Assembly: GCA_027452065.1 (NCBI GenBank)
Contig: DAIDHC010000123.1
Span: 44,717-108,716, forward strand
Direction of reading: 5' to 3'
DNA length: 64,000 nucleotides
DNA from: Bryobacterales bacterium
GTDB taxonomy: Bacteria; Acidobacteriota; Terriglobia; Bryobacterales; Bryobacteraceae
Numbering within the stretch: the stretch's first letter is position 1; every line of letters starts with the position of its first letter. Shown here in pieces: positions 47,476-55,509 of this stretch. The notes under the pieces were generated by a model, which was given only the letters and a program-made list of their open reading frames with translations, was not told the DNA's origin and did no database searches. The position numbers and the translations under genes are program-made.

Positions 47476-48384
47476 GTGTGGCACGCTTGGAAGCGTATGC
47501 TGGCGACGAGAGAAGATTCCTTTATCAAGCAGTTCTTGTCGGCCTACGAGGGCGGCTCGTGGGCCGATGCCGATGTGACGAAACCGGACGCTATCGAGCG
47601 GACGAACAAAGCGGTGGATCAGCTCGCTACCAGGAAATCCGACGGCAGGACGCTGGCGGTCGAGCACACCATTATCGAGCCGTTCGTGGGCGACAAAGGC
47701 GATTTTGCGGAATTCGAAAAGGCCTTCCTCGACATCGAGAATGACAAGTCGCTCGTGGTTCATGGCCGCTGGCTGGAAGTCTTCGTGCCGGTCGGGAGCT
47801 TGCGGAAACAGCCTGCTGCTGTGCGCAAAGCGGTGGTTCAAGCGGTTCACTCGTGGATCAAGTCGAACCGATTGACCTTGCCAAAGGGGCGCGGCGTTTA
47901 CGCCTGCCCCGTTGACGGCATTCCAGGCACCCCATCGTTCGAGATCACGCTGAACGTGCGCGTCACGCCGCTAAAGCGCGGCGACGCCGACGAACCCGGC
48001 GCCCTGCACGTCCGAAGGCAGCAGATGGACGCCAATCTCGGCGACGTCGTGGAAAAAGCACTCCGAAACAAGGTGCCTAAGCTGGTAAACACGAAGGCGG
48101 ACAAGCGTATTCTTCTGCTGGAGCGCCAGCACATGAACCTTCTCCCGGAAATGATGCTGAAGGAGGTCGAGGACCGTCGGGCTTCGGTTCCCGATCTCGC
48201 CCTCGTCGATGAAGTCTGGATCATCGAAACGATCTTTTACGGGACCGCGTTTGGCGGGACTTACCTTCGGTTCGAGCTATACGACAGGAACGGTGATCTT
48301 ATCCATAGTTTTGATTTTGATGATGGGAAGCTGATCTCTGAATCCGAAGACGGATGGCCGAAGGTCGTTCAAAAGGTGCCCTGA
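47476..48384 (+). CDS. Hypothetical protein, possible nuclease-like fold
   Basis: 302 residues. Near residues 35-75 the pattern TKPDAIERTNKAVDQLATRK followed by TLAVEHTIIEPF resembles the Asp...Glu-x-Thr core seen in some restriction-like nucleases, but I cannot confirm it. The C-terminal half has DKRILLLERQHMNLLPEMML and ALVDEVWIIETIFYGTAFGG, a strand-rich end. Coupled to the upstream gene by a 7-base gap. Its place in the accessory region fits defence or counter-defence, which is inference. Confidence 0.62.
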   Translation: MWHAWKRMLATREDSFIKQFLSAYEGGSWADADVTKPDAIERTNKAVDQLATRKSDGRTLAVEHTIIEPFVGDKGDFAEFEKAFLDIENDKSLVVHGRWLEVFVPVGSLRKQPAAVRKAVVQAVHSWIKSNRLTLPKGRGVYACPVDGIPGTPSFEITLNVRVTPLKRGDADEPGALHVRRQQMDANLGDVVEKALRNKVPKLVNTKADKRILLLERQHMNLLPEMMLKEVEDRRASVPDLALVDEVWIIETIFYGTAFGGTYLRFELYDRNGDLIHSFDFDDGKLISESEDGWPKVVQKVP

Positions 48385-48618
48385 AAGCCTGAAGCTGCTG
48401 TCCTATCAGGCTTCGGTCAGCTGTATTGGACCATTTTCCACAGGCTAGGTCCACACTACGACCGGACGCGTGCAGGGACAAGAAACCTTTGATAGGCGCG
48501 CCGCGGCTGCGGGTCTGGCCGGCGATCATGTGGTTTTACGAGATCACATCGTGGCAGTTTTCAAGCGCCCCGACATCGGCTAGGGTAGACGGGCAAGACA
48601 AATCGCCGGGGTGCAGCG

Positions 48619-48993
48619 ATGGAAAAATGGGTAGAACACGACGGACGTTACATCGACGGCGACGTGCTGCGCTGGAAACAACCCATCTGGTCTAGCGAAG
48701 GGCCGAGGCAATCAAAGAAAGACAAAGTGACGAAGGTAGGCGAACGGCGCCTGACTGCGCAGTTTCTTTTAAAGGAGCAGGTTCTACCAGCGGAGGGCAG
48801 TGGCCCTGTCCGGATGACCGTGCTTAAGGATGAAATTCTTTCCAACGAGTACAAGATGCCCCTGAAGGTCCACAAAAAGGACAGCGTCGTCGTCAAGAAG
48901 CGCACGACAATCAGCAAGGGCAGCCCCGAGCGCCTGACATGGCCTGACGAAGGCGGCAGGTCTTGGGCTATAGCGACGAGCCGGTTCTTTTAG
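48619..48993 (+). CDS. Hypothetical protein
   Basis: 124 residues (MEKWVEHDGRYIDGDVLRWK). Beta-rich and basic, with VLKDEILSNEYKMPLKVHKK and VVVKKRTTISKG. No family recognised. A 235-base gap separates it from the preceding gene; a GCCTGA/TCAGGC hairpin at 48,385-48,413 there could end that gene's message but has no T tract. Confidence 0.55.
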   Translation: MEKWVEHDGRYIDGDVLRWKQPIWSSEGPRQSKKDKVTKVGERRLTAQFLLKEQVLPAEGSGPVRMTVLKDEILSNEYKMPLKVHKKDSVVVKKRTTISKGSPERLTWPDEGGRSWAIATSRFF

Positions 48994-49391
48994 TCGGCCA
49001 GGTCCAGCCTGATCTTTCATAGCGCGCGTCAGCCATAGGCAGGCTGCCCTCAGCCTCGGGCGATGCCGCGCTCTGCCGCATCGCTCTGTGTAAGAATTCG
49101 CCCGCACTTCGACGGGTCCAATTCCTCGATCTCACCGGAGCGTGATCGTCGCGGCCGATCATTGTCTTTCCCTTCATTTTCCTGACCACGTCTATCCGTC
49201 CTTCATCCTGCATCCTCGCAGAGGTTCGTCTTTGGACTTCAAGCCCCGATGGGTCTCCGGCACTGGCGTTGGGCCTTCGCACGGCGACGCTTTAGCGCGC
49301 GCCGGCGCAAGGTGAAGTCATCCGAACGCCCTGCAAGGCAGGCGTCATGAAGGCCGTGATAGTCGCGGCCAGTAAACGAAGGAGAAATCCC
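48994..49391. other. Intergenic region without a supported gene
   Basis: About 400 bases. A GCGATGC/GCATCGC hairpin lies near 49,060-49,085. Minus-strand frames cross the region but have no ribosome site. The last 20 bases hold the GGAG site of the next gene. Confidence 0.4.
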
Positions 49392-49586
49392 ATGACGACC
49401 ACTTTGATCCCGCCCGGCGATCTCAAGGACCTGGACACGACCGAATTGCAGTCGAAGTTCTTCCAGGTCGCGTGCGACATATCGCGAATGCGCCTCGTCT
49501 GCGAGCAACTGCCGATGGCGGAGGCCACGCTGATGAATATCAGCCAGGAGCTGGCCGTGCGCAAGTACCGCGCGCCGAAACCCTGA
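49392..49586 (+). CDS. Small protein before the integrase locus
   Basis: 64 residues from the ATG at 49,392 (GAAGGAGAA upstream); a start at 49,347 lacks a site. It reads MTTTLIPPGDLKDLDTTELQ and SRMRLVCEQLPMAEATLMNI, a short helical protein. No family. A strong terminator follows directly. Confidence 0.65.
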   Translation: MTTTLIPPGDLKDLDTTELQSKFFQVACDISRMRLVCEQLPMAEATLMNISQELAVRKYRAPKP

Positions 49587-49593
49587 CCTGACG

Positions 49594-49625
49594 GGTGCGC
49601 CGCCTTCGGGCGGCGCACCTTTTTT
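49594..49625 (+). terminator. Rho-independent terminator
   Basis: GGTGCGCCGCC, loop TTCG, GGCGGCGCACC and then a run of six T. Perfect 11-base stem, 8 bases after the stop of the small gene. Confidence 0.93.
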
Positions 49626-49814
49626 GCATTTCATTCTGTCCCTTTTGCATTCCCGCAGGCTTGCGAGAATGCCAGCCGTCGTCTTCATTTCCATGAACAC
49701 GAACGCGTGCGACGTACATGAGCAGCCCGATTGCAACTGATGAAAAGAGTTTTTTGAATAGGCCTTGCTCCAGCTATCAGCTGGAAGGGGCAAGGCGCGC
49801 AACTAAGATCCGCT

Positions 49815-51218
49815 TCAGCGGCGTTGCGCTGGGGGCTTCGCCGTCCCAAGATGCCGACGCGTCGATCTCGACGCTTGCCCGGCAGGACGGCTACGCCGCC
49901 CCGAACGTTTCGTTCGGGGCTTTTCGGATTTGGTGCCGGCGGCGCCAGCGTTCACGCTGTCGGCTGTTTCGCCGTCAACATCCTCCGACAGCTCCCATCC
50001 CGGTATCCCCTGCAGAATGCGATCGGCATTGCTGACTGGCGTGATGTGGCCGTAATAATCTTCGATCATCTCGACTGAAGTTCCCATCTGCTTCGCGAGA
50101 ATGTACACGTCGGTGCCTCTCATGAGCCTGAAGGTCGCGTAGGTGTGTCGGAAGGAATAGGTGCTCCGCCGTTTGCCTGAGGCGCTCAAGAGAAGATCGG
50201 CCTCCCGCAGCAGGCTGTTCAATAGGCTGTCGTATAGAGTGAGGGCGGGCGTTCCGTCGTAGTTCATGAACACCGGGTCGTCGGGATTCGGTTCCCTGCC
50301 GAGTTCTTTCAGCCTTTGGTCGGTAAGTTCGAATATCCGCCCAAAATATGTATTGACGTTGATGGGCGCCACGAGCACGCGGAATTTCCCTTTTCCGCGC
50401 ACGTTGATCGGCACGAATTGCCGGCCATCCGATCCACTTCTTAACTCGCCGACATCTCTTCGGCGGAGGTTGCTCGCCTCCGGCGGACGCAGCCCCGTAT
50501 TGGTCATGCAAAGCATGAAGTTGTGAAACACGTCTCGGTACCAGCGGAACCTTTTGTCCTTGGCCGCGGGGCACCACTTATATCGCGAAAAGGTGTAAAG
50601 CTGCTTGTACTCTTCGGGCGTAAACGCTTCTCCACGCGGCTTGCCGAGCTTCAGGGGCCGCAAGCTGAAACCCTGAACGCGATCAGCCGTGAGGTATTTC
50701 TTCTTGACCGCGAAAAGCATGACCGAGCGAAACGTATTCATTTCGCCACGGATCGTCCAGTCGCTGACCCTCTTGTCAGCGCTGCGAAGTCCCTGGCCGT
50801 TACTCCGCCGCCAGAGAGGGTAGCCCGTCCATTTCTCTTCACCTACGAGCGTGATCGCGGTGTTGCCGATATATGTGATGAGATGCGTGTTGATGTATCC
50901 TTCCTCGACTTTTCGTCTCTTGTGGGTGATCTCGTGAGCGTCTGCGCGCTGCTTTTGGAAGGCTATGTACTCTGCTGCCACGGTAGCGAAGGCCTTGGCG
51001 AAGATCGGGAGGCCCTCTTCGACTTTGCCTTGAATTTTTCCTTCTTCCTTCCAAGCTGCCGATTTGGCTGCGTTCACGTCCGTGGTCTCAAGCGAACAGA
51101 GCTTGTACTTGTCGATGTTCGGAACCTTTATTCGGCAATACCACTCTTTGTGCTGGACGTCTGATCTTTGGAAAATGACGAGACCCGGCTTTAGTTCTTG
51201 CTTGTTGAGCATTCTCAT
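49815..51218 (-). CDS. Tyrosine recombinase/integrase
   Basis: 467 residues. N-terminal arm- and core-binding region (residues 1-190), then the catalytic domain. Catalytic residues are visible: R244 (TNTGLRPPEASNLRRRD), H358 and R364 in YSFRHTYATFRLMRGTD, and the nucleophile in MIEDYYGHITP (Y389 most likely). The C-terminal 65 residues are basic and probably disordered. It cuts and joins the element at its attachment site. The gene lies 27 kb from the tRNA junction rather than next to it, so either the intact tRNA end is far to the right or this enzyme serves another, nested unit. Six boxes lie directly upstream. Confidence 0.93.
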   Translation of the reverse strand: MRMLNKQELKPGLVIFQRSDVQHKEWYCRIKVPNIDKYKLCSLETTDVNAAKSAAWKEEGKIQGKVEEGLPIFAKAFATVAAEYIAFQKQRADAHEITHKRRKVEEGYINTHLITYIGNTAITLVGEEKWTGYPLWRRSNGQGLRSADKRVSDWTIRGEMNTFRSVMLFAVKKKYLTADRVQGFSLRPLKLGKPRGEAFTPEEYKQLYTFSRYKWCPAAKDKRFRWYRDVFHNFMLCMTNTGLRPPEASNLRRRDVGELRSGSDGRQFVPINVRGKGKFRVLVAPINVNTYFGRIFELTDQRLKELGREPNPDDPVFMNYDGTPALTLYDSLLNSLLREADLLLSASGKRRSTYSFRHTYATFRLMRGTDVYILAKQMGTSVEMIEDYYGHITPVSNADRILQGIPGWELSEDVDGETADSVNAGAAGTKSEKPRTKRSGRRSRPAGQASRSTRRHLGTAKPPAQRR

Positions 51219-51231
51219 TGGAAAATCACCC

Positions 51232-51440
51232 TGTCGAGGTTCTGTCGAGATTGGGCCACTAAGCCCTTGATCCGCCTGATGCTGTCGAGGCGTTGTCGAG
51301 GATGACCGTAGAGAAATAATGTCGGTTTGTCAATTACTTAGTTCAATCTGACCCTCTCCCAGAGATGGTGGGAGGGCAAATCAGGCTTGAAATCATTGAC
51401 ACATTCCGGCCGATTTCCTCCTGTCGAGGACCTGTCGAGG
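51232..51440. repeat. Three pairs of TGTCGAGG boxes upstream of the integrase
   Basis: TGTCGAGG occurs at 51,232, 51,243 (last base A), 51,283, 51,294, 51,422 and 51,433. Within every pair the two boxes start exactly 11 bases apart, one turn of the helix, in the same orientation. The first pair begins 14 bases before the integrase start. Such sites would suit integrase arm binding or a regulator of the integrase promoter. Confidence 0.75.
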
Positions 51441-51523
51441 AAAACACCTCCCCAGAGGTGCGGCCCAGCGATTTCCCGGCTTAGTCTAGCGAATTCCCAT
51501 CCCTTTTAATACATAAAAACGGA

Positions 51524-51739
51524 TCATGTCGCACCCGCCTTCCTGAGCGCGGCGCGGAGTTGGTCCCCAAGCTCGCTGTCCGCGATGTCCGCGTGGAGGA
51601 GAGCTGCCTGACAGGCTTTGGTTAGAGCCTCGGCTGCGGAGAGCGCGCGGTGTATAGGGCAGGTATAACGACCGTCTTCGGTTTGCTGGCACCTGCAGTG
51701 ATCGACGAGGAAATCCGTCAGAACGTCGTTGATGATCAT
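51524..51739 (-). CDS. Small protein of the backbone
   Basis: 71 residues (MIINDVLTDFLVDHCRCQQT), with AAGGAG 9 bases before the start. Cys at 15, 17 and 27 with His at 14 and 30 could bind metal (HCRCQQTEDGRYTCPIH). The remainder is helical. No known family. It follows the SSB-tail-like gene on the same strand, beyond a terminator. Confidence 0.6.
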   Translation of the reverse strand: MIINDVLTDFLVDHCRCQQTEDGRYTCPIHRALSAAEALTKACQAALLHADIADSELGDQLRAALRKAGAT

Positions 51740-51760
51740 GGCGATGTACTCCTTTCGTTG

Positions 51761-51798
51761 AAAAAATTGAGGGAAGGCGCTTTCGGCACCTTCCCTCA
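51761..51798 (-). terminator. Terminator of the SSB-tail-like gene
   Basis: On the minus strand TGAGGGAAGG, loop, CCTTCCCTCA, then ATTTTTTC. The ten-base stem is perfect. Confidence 0.85.
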
Positions 51799-51804
51799 GT
51801 TGCC

Positions 51805-52050
51805 TTAGAACGGCACTTCCTCGCCGCCGGCTTCAGCTTGCGCCTCTTGGGGCTTGGGCTTGCGGAAGACGATCTCGCCGCTCACGGCGATCCCGCCTGC
51901 GATCTGCGCGGTGAAGCCTTCGCCGTCCTTGTGCGGCTTGTAGGCCACGCCGACGCGGGTCCAGTAAGTCTTTCCGTTCCGCTTTTCGACGCTCCAGGCG
52001 ATGAAGTCCACCGAGGATTTTTCTTCGGTTTTTTCGTTTTTCGTGGTCAT
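51805..52050 (-). CDS. Small protein with an SSB-like C-terminal tail
   Basis: 81 residues. The core (VDFIAWSVEKRNGKTYWTRV, GVAYKPHKDGEGFTAQIAGG) is short, basic and beta-rich. A Pro/Gln-rich linker leads to the terminus GGEEVPF, which copies the acidic-hydrophobic tip of single-strand binding proteins (DDDIPF in SSB). That tip recruits replication and repair enzymes, so this may be a minimal ssDNA-associated or SSB-mimic protein. A decayed inverted copy lies directly upstream. It ends at a terminator. Confidence 0.75.
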   Translation of the reverse strand: MTTKNEKTEEKSSVDFIAWSVEKRNGKTYWTRVGVAYKPHKDGEGFTAQIAGGIAVSGEIVFRKPKPQEAQAEAGGEEVPF

Positions 52051-52243
52051 GCTCTTTCTCCTTTTTTGCGTTACCCTTTCGGGCGATGCCTCCGACCGCC
52101 CACAGGATCAGGGGCACAAAGTCAAAAGGAATTTTGTTTCGCGATGGAATGCCCCTTGGCACCGGAAAATTCTTTTTGACTTTGGGACCGCCTGTGGCAG
52201 GAGCATTGAACATGCCCAAAGGGGTGCGTGAAAAAGAGAAAGC
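52051..52243. other. Centre of the inverted duplication
   Basis: These bases lie between the start of the SSB-tail-like gene and the start of its inverted copy. The two halves are inverted repeats of each other, for example CAAAGTCAAAAGGAATTTTG at 52,117-52,136 against GAAAATTCTTTTTGACTTTG at 52,165-52,184. The centre is near 52,150. It must contain the promoter and ribosome site of the intact gene. Confidence 0.7.
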
Positions 52244-52506
52244 CTGACCACGCCTGAAAAACGAAGCGAAGAAAAATCCTCGGTGGACGCAGGCGCCTGT
52301 CCTTGGGAGCTTGAGATAAGCGGAACGGAAAGGCTTGCTGGATACTCCAAGGCGTTCTTTGGCGCCTAAAAGCTGCGCGGGGATGGCTGAAGATTCGCTT
52401 GCAAGGTTCGCAGGCGGCATTGCTGCTAGCTGCGTATCGGCATCCGCAAATCCAGGCCCGGAGAGGAGCACCGAAGCCGCCAGCGAGGGAGCCCCGTACT
52501 ATGCAA
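52244..52506 (+). pseudogene. Decayed inverted copy of the SSB-tail-like gene
   Basis: Reading plus from 52,244, CTGACCACG replaces the ATGACCACG start. Long matches to the intact gene follow: GAAGAAAAATCCTCGGTGGA and AAGCGGAACGGAAAG are identical, and later words (CGCAGGCGGCATTGC) still align. The frame carries stops (TAA near 52,365) and indels. The last recognisable part reads RFAGGIAAS, against IAGGIAVS in the intact protein. It cannot make the protein. Confidence 0.72.
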
Positions 52507-52553
52507 CCGGGGGAAGGTGCCGAGAGCGCCGCCTTCTTTTTTGGCGACAGCAT

Positions 52554-53153
52554 CTACTTGGGAGGCGCATCGTCCGAGAAGTCTTTCTCGTTCGCCAGGG
52601 CCTCGCGAACCTTCGTCTTGATGAAGGGCGGCGCTTTTCGCACATACTCCGCCGCGCGTGCCCGTCCGGTCGCGTCCAAACCTTTTAGATATGCTGCCGC
52701 TGCCTCGACGGTGAAAGGCGTGTTCCTTTTTTTCTCGAAGTTGCTCTTGAGGCCCGTCCATACCACCGCATCGATTCCCTTCGCCCTGGCCCAGGCGACG
52801 ATCTCTTTTTGCGGCGAGGCTGTCGCCTCGGCTGCGTCTGTGAGGACGACATGATGGATGTTCGCCATCGTGGTTTCCTCCCGGCATCGGAGGTCGGCGA
52901 TGGCGTCCTCCGGCAGCTTTCGCTTGCTCAGGCACCAGGCAACGGTAGTGGGCGGCGTACCGTTCGCCTCGTCGATGACAAGGGTCAACGCGCCGCTGCG
53001 CTTATCCGAAATTCTGGAAAACTCAATCTTGAGTTCCGGGCCGTCGGGGTTCCATTGAGGCTCGATCCACTCATTGAAGAATTCGCCGGGCTCCCAAAGC
53101 AGGGAACCCCACCCGAGGATCGCAATTCTTGGTTTCTTTTTCGCTTCCGCCAT
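52554..53153 (-). CDS. Gamma-glutamylcyclotransferase-like protein
   Basis: 199 residues. The N-terminal ILGWGSLLWEPGEFFNEW is the substrate-loop signature (YGSL type) of the gamma-glutamylcyclotransferase/ChaC/AIG2-like fold. The middle (GALTLVIDEANGTPPTTVAW) fits its beta barrel. The family's catalytic Glu is not certain: the candidates are E95 and E96 of LRCREETTM. The C-terminal half is helical with a Lys-rich end. The gene is transcribed alone between the inverted duplication and a terminator. Substrate unknown. Confidence 0.68.
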   Translation of the reverse strand: MAEAKKKPRIAILGWGSLLWEPGEFFNEWIEPQWNPDGPELKIEFSRISDKRSGALTLVIDEANGTPPTTVAWCLSKRKLPEDAIADLRCREETTMANIHHVVLTDAAEATASPQKEIVAWARAKGIDAVVWTGLKSNFEKKRNTPFTVEAAAAYLKGLDATGRARAAEYVRKAPPFIKTKVREALANEKDFSDDAPPK

Positions 53154-53230
53154 CGTCGCAAAGATAGCAGCCCGCGGTGGTCCTGAAAAGCCTGCGGCCC
53201 ATGCGGGCCGCTCCGTTATTCGGAAATAGC

Positions 53231-53262
53231 AAAACGCCGTCCGCGTCAGCGGACGGCGTTTT
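53231..53262. terminator. Bidirectional terminator
   Basis: AAAACGCCGTCCGC, loop GTCA, GCGGACGGCGTTTT. A perfect stem flanked by A and T runs, so it works in both directions. It lies just after the parB-like stop. Confidence 0.92.
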
Positions 53263-53277
53263 GCCCCTTACCCTCCC

Positions 53278-55119
53278 TTAAGCCGCAGCCCGCAGCAACT
53301 CCGGCAACCATCCGGTGCCGGACGTCTGCCGCTCGGCCTCCTGCGCCAGCGCATCCTTCTTGAGCTTCTCCCACGCGGGCGCGGGCGGCTGCTGCTTGGC
53401 CTCGCGGATCGCGTCGAGAATTTGCGGTTTGCTCACGCGGCTGAAGTAGTTCGCGGCGTCCGGCGTGAACCATGCCTTCATGTCGAGCCCGAGCGCCGCC
53501 GCCAGCCGGTCCGCGTCTTGCAGCCTGTCGGCGTCCGGCCTGTCGCTCTTGAGCCGCACGGCGTTGACGGTGGTCGCCGCGCAGAAGGCGAGCAGTTCGA
53601 GCAATACGCTCTGCTTTTGCCCAAGGCACCACTTCCACAAGTCGCCCTCGCGGGAAAGCAGTTTGCTCCACTTCTCGCGGGCCTGCTCCATGGCCGTGAA
53701 AGCCTTCGAGCCTTCGACGCGGCGCAGCGATTGCGGCGTTGCCGCGATTTGCAGGCTGTTGTCGTCCCGGAAGCCGTCCAGCACTATGCAGGACGCGAAA
53801 GCATGCGCGAGCGCGGCCAGCGCGATATCGGGGCGTTGCTGCAACTCGGAGGCTATCGCCGCCGACCTTTGCGCGGTCAGGCTTTCGATGAGCGCGGCAG
53901 ACAAGCCGGGGGATTGATCGGCTTCGCCCTCGCCTTCGGCGTTGCCGTTGGCCGTCTTGCCCGATGCGCCGTCCGGTTTTTTCTTGGCGGGCCAGTCCTC
54001 CGGGCGCACCAGCCCGCGCTCGATATACAGCTTGCCATCGTTTCCGATGGTGACGATAGCGCCGGCCATCCCAAGCTGTTCCGGCGTCCATCTGTCGCCG
54101 CCGCGCTTCTTCTCGATGGCTTCGAGCCGATCCTCGATCTCGTCGAGGCGGTCGGTCTTCTCGTCGTCCTCCCAATCGCCGCGCAGCGTTTGCAGTTCCT
54201 CTTCCAGCGCCTCGGCTTCGCGGGCGAGTTTCGGGGGCAGCGGTCCCCGCTCGGCGTGGATGCGGCGAAGCTGCGCCTTCTCGTCGTAATCGAGCGAGGG
54301 GCGGGCCTCCACCCATTTCCAGCCCTCCTTCGTGAGCGGCTTCGCGGCGCGTTGAAGCTTCTCAGTCACCAGCCGTTCGAGCAGCGCGGCGTCGAGAATA
54401 AACTCGCTGTCCTCGCCCTCGCTGAACAGGTCGCGGCGCGTTGCGCCTCCGGCCTTCTTATAGGCCGCGAGCGTAACGAACCTGACGCGGCGGTCGCTCG
54501 CGGCAATCTCGTTTTCCGTGAGCGCGTCCCTGATCGTGCCGGGGTCCCGGTCATGCGGGCGCAGGTTTTCCAGGACGTGGTCTTGCGCGGCGTGATCGTC
54601 CGAGACGGCGAAGGCCATCACCTGTTGCAAGGTGAGGCGGTCCTCGCGGTAGGCCTTCAGCACCTTGCCGCTGACGCGGGCGAGCTTCAGGCGCTGCAGC
54701 ACCACGGTATCGCTGACGCCGAAGCGGGCGGCGATATCGGTAACGGGTACGCCCTTGTCCACAAGATCGCGGAACGCCTCGAATTCGTCGGCGGGGTGCA
54801 TGTCTTCGCGCAGCACGTTTTCGAGCAGGGAGATTTCGGTCGGGTCGATGTCGCCGCCCTCGACCTTGCACGGAACGGGATGGGTCGCCTTGATATCTCC
54901 GGATTCAGCCAGTTGCCAGAACGCCCGAAGGCGGCGGCCTCCCGCGACAACGGCGAATTTCTTGCCCTGCGGGATCGTCACGAGGTTTTGCTTGAGCCCG
55001 TGCGCCTTGATGCTGGCGGCGAGTTCGTCGAGCGACTTCGGGTCGTGCGTCTTTCTCACATTGCCGTCGAACAGCACAAGCTTGTTGAGCGGGATATTAA
55101 CGATGGTGTCTGTCGTCAT
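53278..55119 (-). CDS. Large ParB/RepB-like protein of the element backbone
   Basis: 613 residues. The N-terminal ParB nuclease-like domain is complete: PLNKLVLFDGNVRKT, LDELAASIKAHGLKQNLVT, VVAGGRRLRAFWQL and ISLLENVLREDMHPADEFEA. A helix-turn-helix follows (VPVTDIAARFGVSDTVVLQR). The C-terminal 350 residues are helical and acidic, with no known domain; such long ParB-like proteins are typical of plasmids and integrative elements. No ParA partner is nearby, so a role in partition is unproven; control of the element or a nuclease-like function are alternatives. First gene of a unit whose two other genes start upstream: the 106-residue gene and ardC. Confidence 0.85.
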   Translation of the reverse strand: MTTDTIVNIPLNKLVLFDGNVRKTHDPKSLDELAASIKAHGLKQNLVTIPQGKKFAVVAGGRRLRAFWQLAESGDIKATHPVPCKVEGGDIDPTEISLLENVLREDMHPADEFEAFRDLVDKGVPVTDIAARFGVSDTVVLQRLKLARVSGKVLKAYREDRLTLQQVMAFAVSDDHAAQDHVLENLRPHDRDPGTIRDALTENEIAASDRRVRFVTLAAYKKAGGATRRDLFSEGEDSEFILDAALLERLVTEKLQRAAKPLTKEGWKWVEARPSLDYDEKAQLRRIHAERGPLPPKLAREAEALEEELQTLRGDWEDDEKTDRLDEIEDRLEAIEKKRGGDRWTPEQLGMAGAIVTIGNDGKLYIERGLVRPEDWPAKKKPDGASGKTANGNAEGEGEADQSPGLSAALIESLTAQRSAAIASELQQRPDIALAALAHAFASCIVLDGFRDDNSLQIAATPQSLRRVEGSKAFTAMEQAREKWSKLLSREGDLWKWCLGQKQSVLLELLAFCAATTVNAVRLKSDRPDADRLQDADRLAAALGLDMKAWFTPDAANYFSRVSKPQILDAIREAKQQPPAPAWEKLKKDALAQEAERQTSGTGWLPELLRAAA

Positions 55120-55146
55120 GGTTCGGTACTCCTTGGGGTTGAGGGT

Positions 55147-55467
55147 TCAGTATTCTTCCGGCAGCAGGAAGGTCGTGACGCTGCGGTCTGCCTCGGTGAT
55201 GATCCACAGCGTATTTATCCCGAAGCCTTGCGAAGGCTTGGCGGGATCAATCGGGTAAGCGGAAAGGATGCGGTCGCCGTCCGAAACCGCGTCATTGTTG
55301 GTTTCGGCGTCCTCGGCGCAGACACAGCCCCAATCGCCGCGCACATGCCGCGCAAGGCAGCGGAGCATGTAATCAAGGCCGCAAGCTTCGAGTGCGCCGG
55401 GCGTGGCAACGGTCGCGCCGGGCAAAAAGCGCGGGACGGCGGCGGGTTTTATGGCGGTGGCATTCAT
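55147..55467 (-). CDS. Small conserved protein between parB-like and ardC
   Basis: 106 residues with GGAGCA before the ATG. It reads FLPGATVATPGALEACGLDY, LARHVRGDWGCVCAEDAETN and TLWIITEADRSVTTFLLPEE. This arrangement, a short protein of the same kind next to ArdC, is common on proteobacterial plasmids. Function unknown. Confidence 0.72.
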   Translation of the reverse strand: MNATAIKPAAVPRFLPGATVATPGALEACGLDYMLRCLARHVRGDWGCVCAEDAETNNDAVSDGDRILSAYPIDPAKPSQGFGINTLWIITEADRSVTTFLLPEEY

Positions 55468-55509
55468 GGCGGTTGCTCCTTCGGTTGGGTTCTGAAACGC
55501 GGCGGGAAG

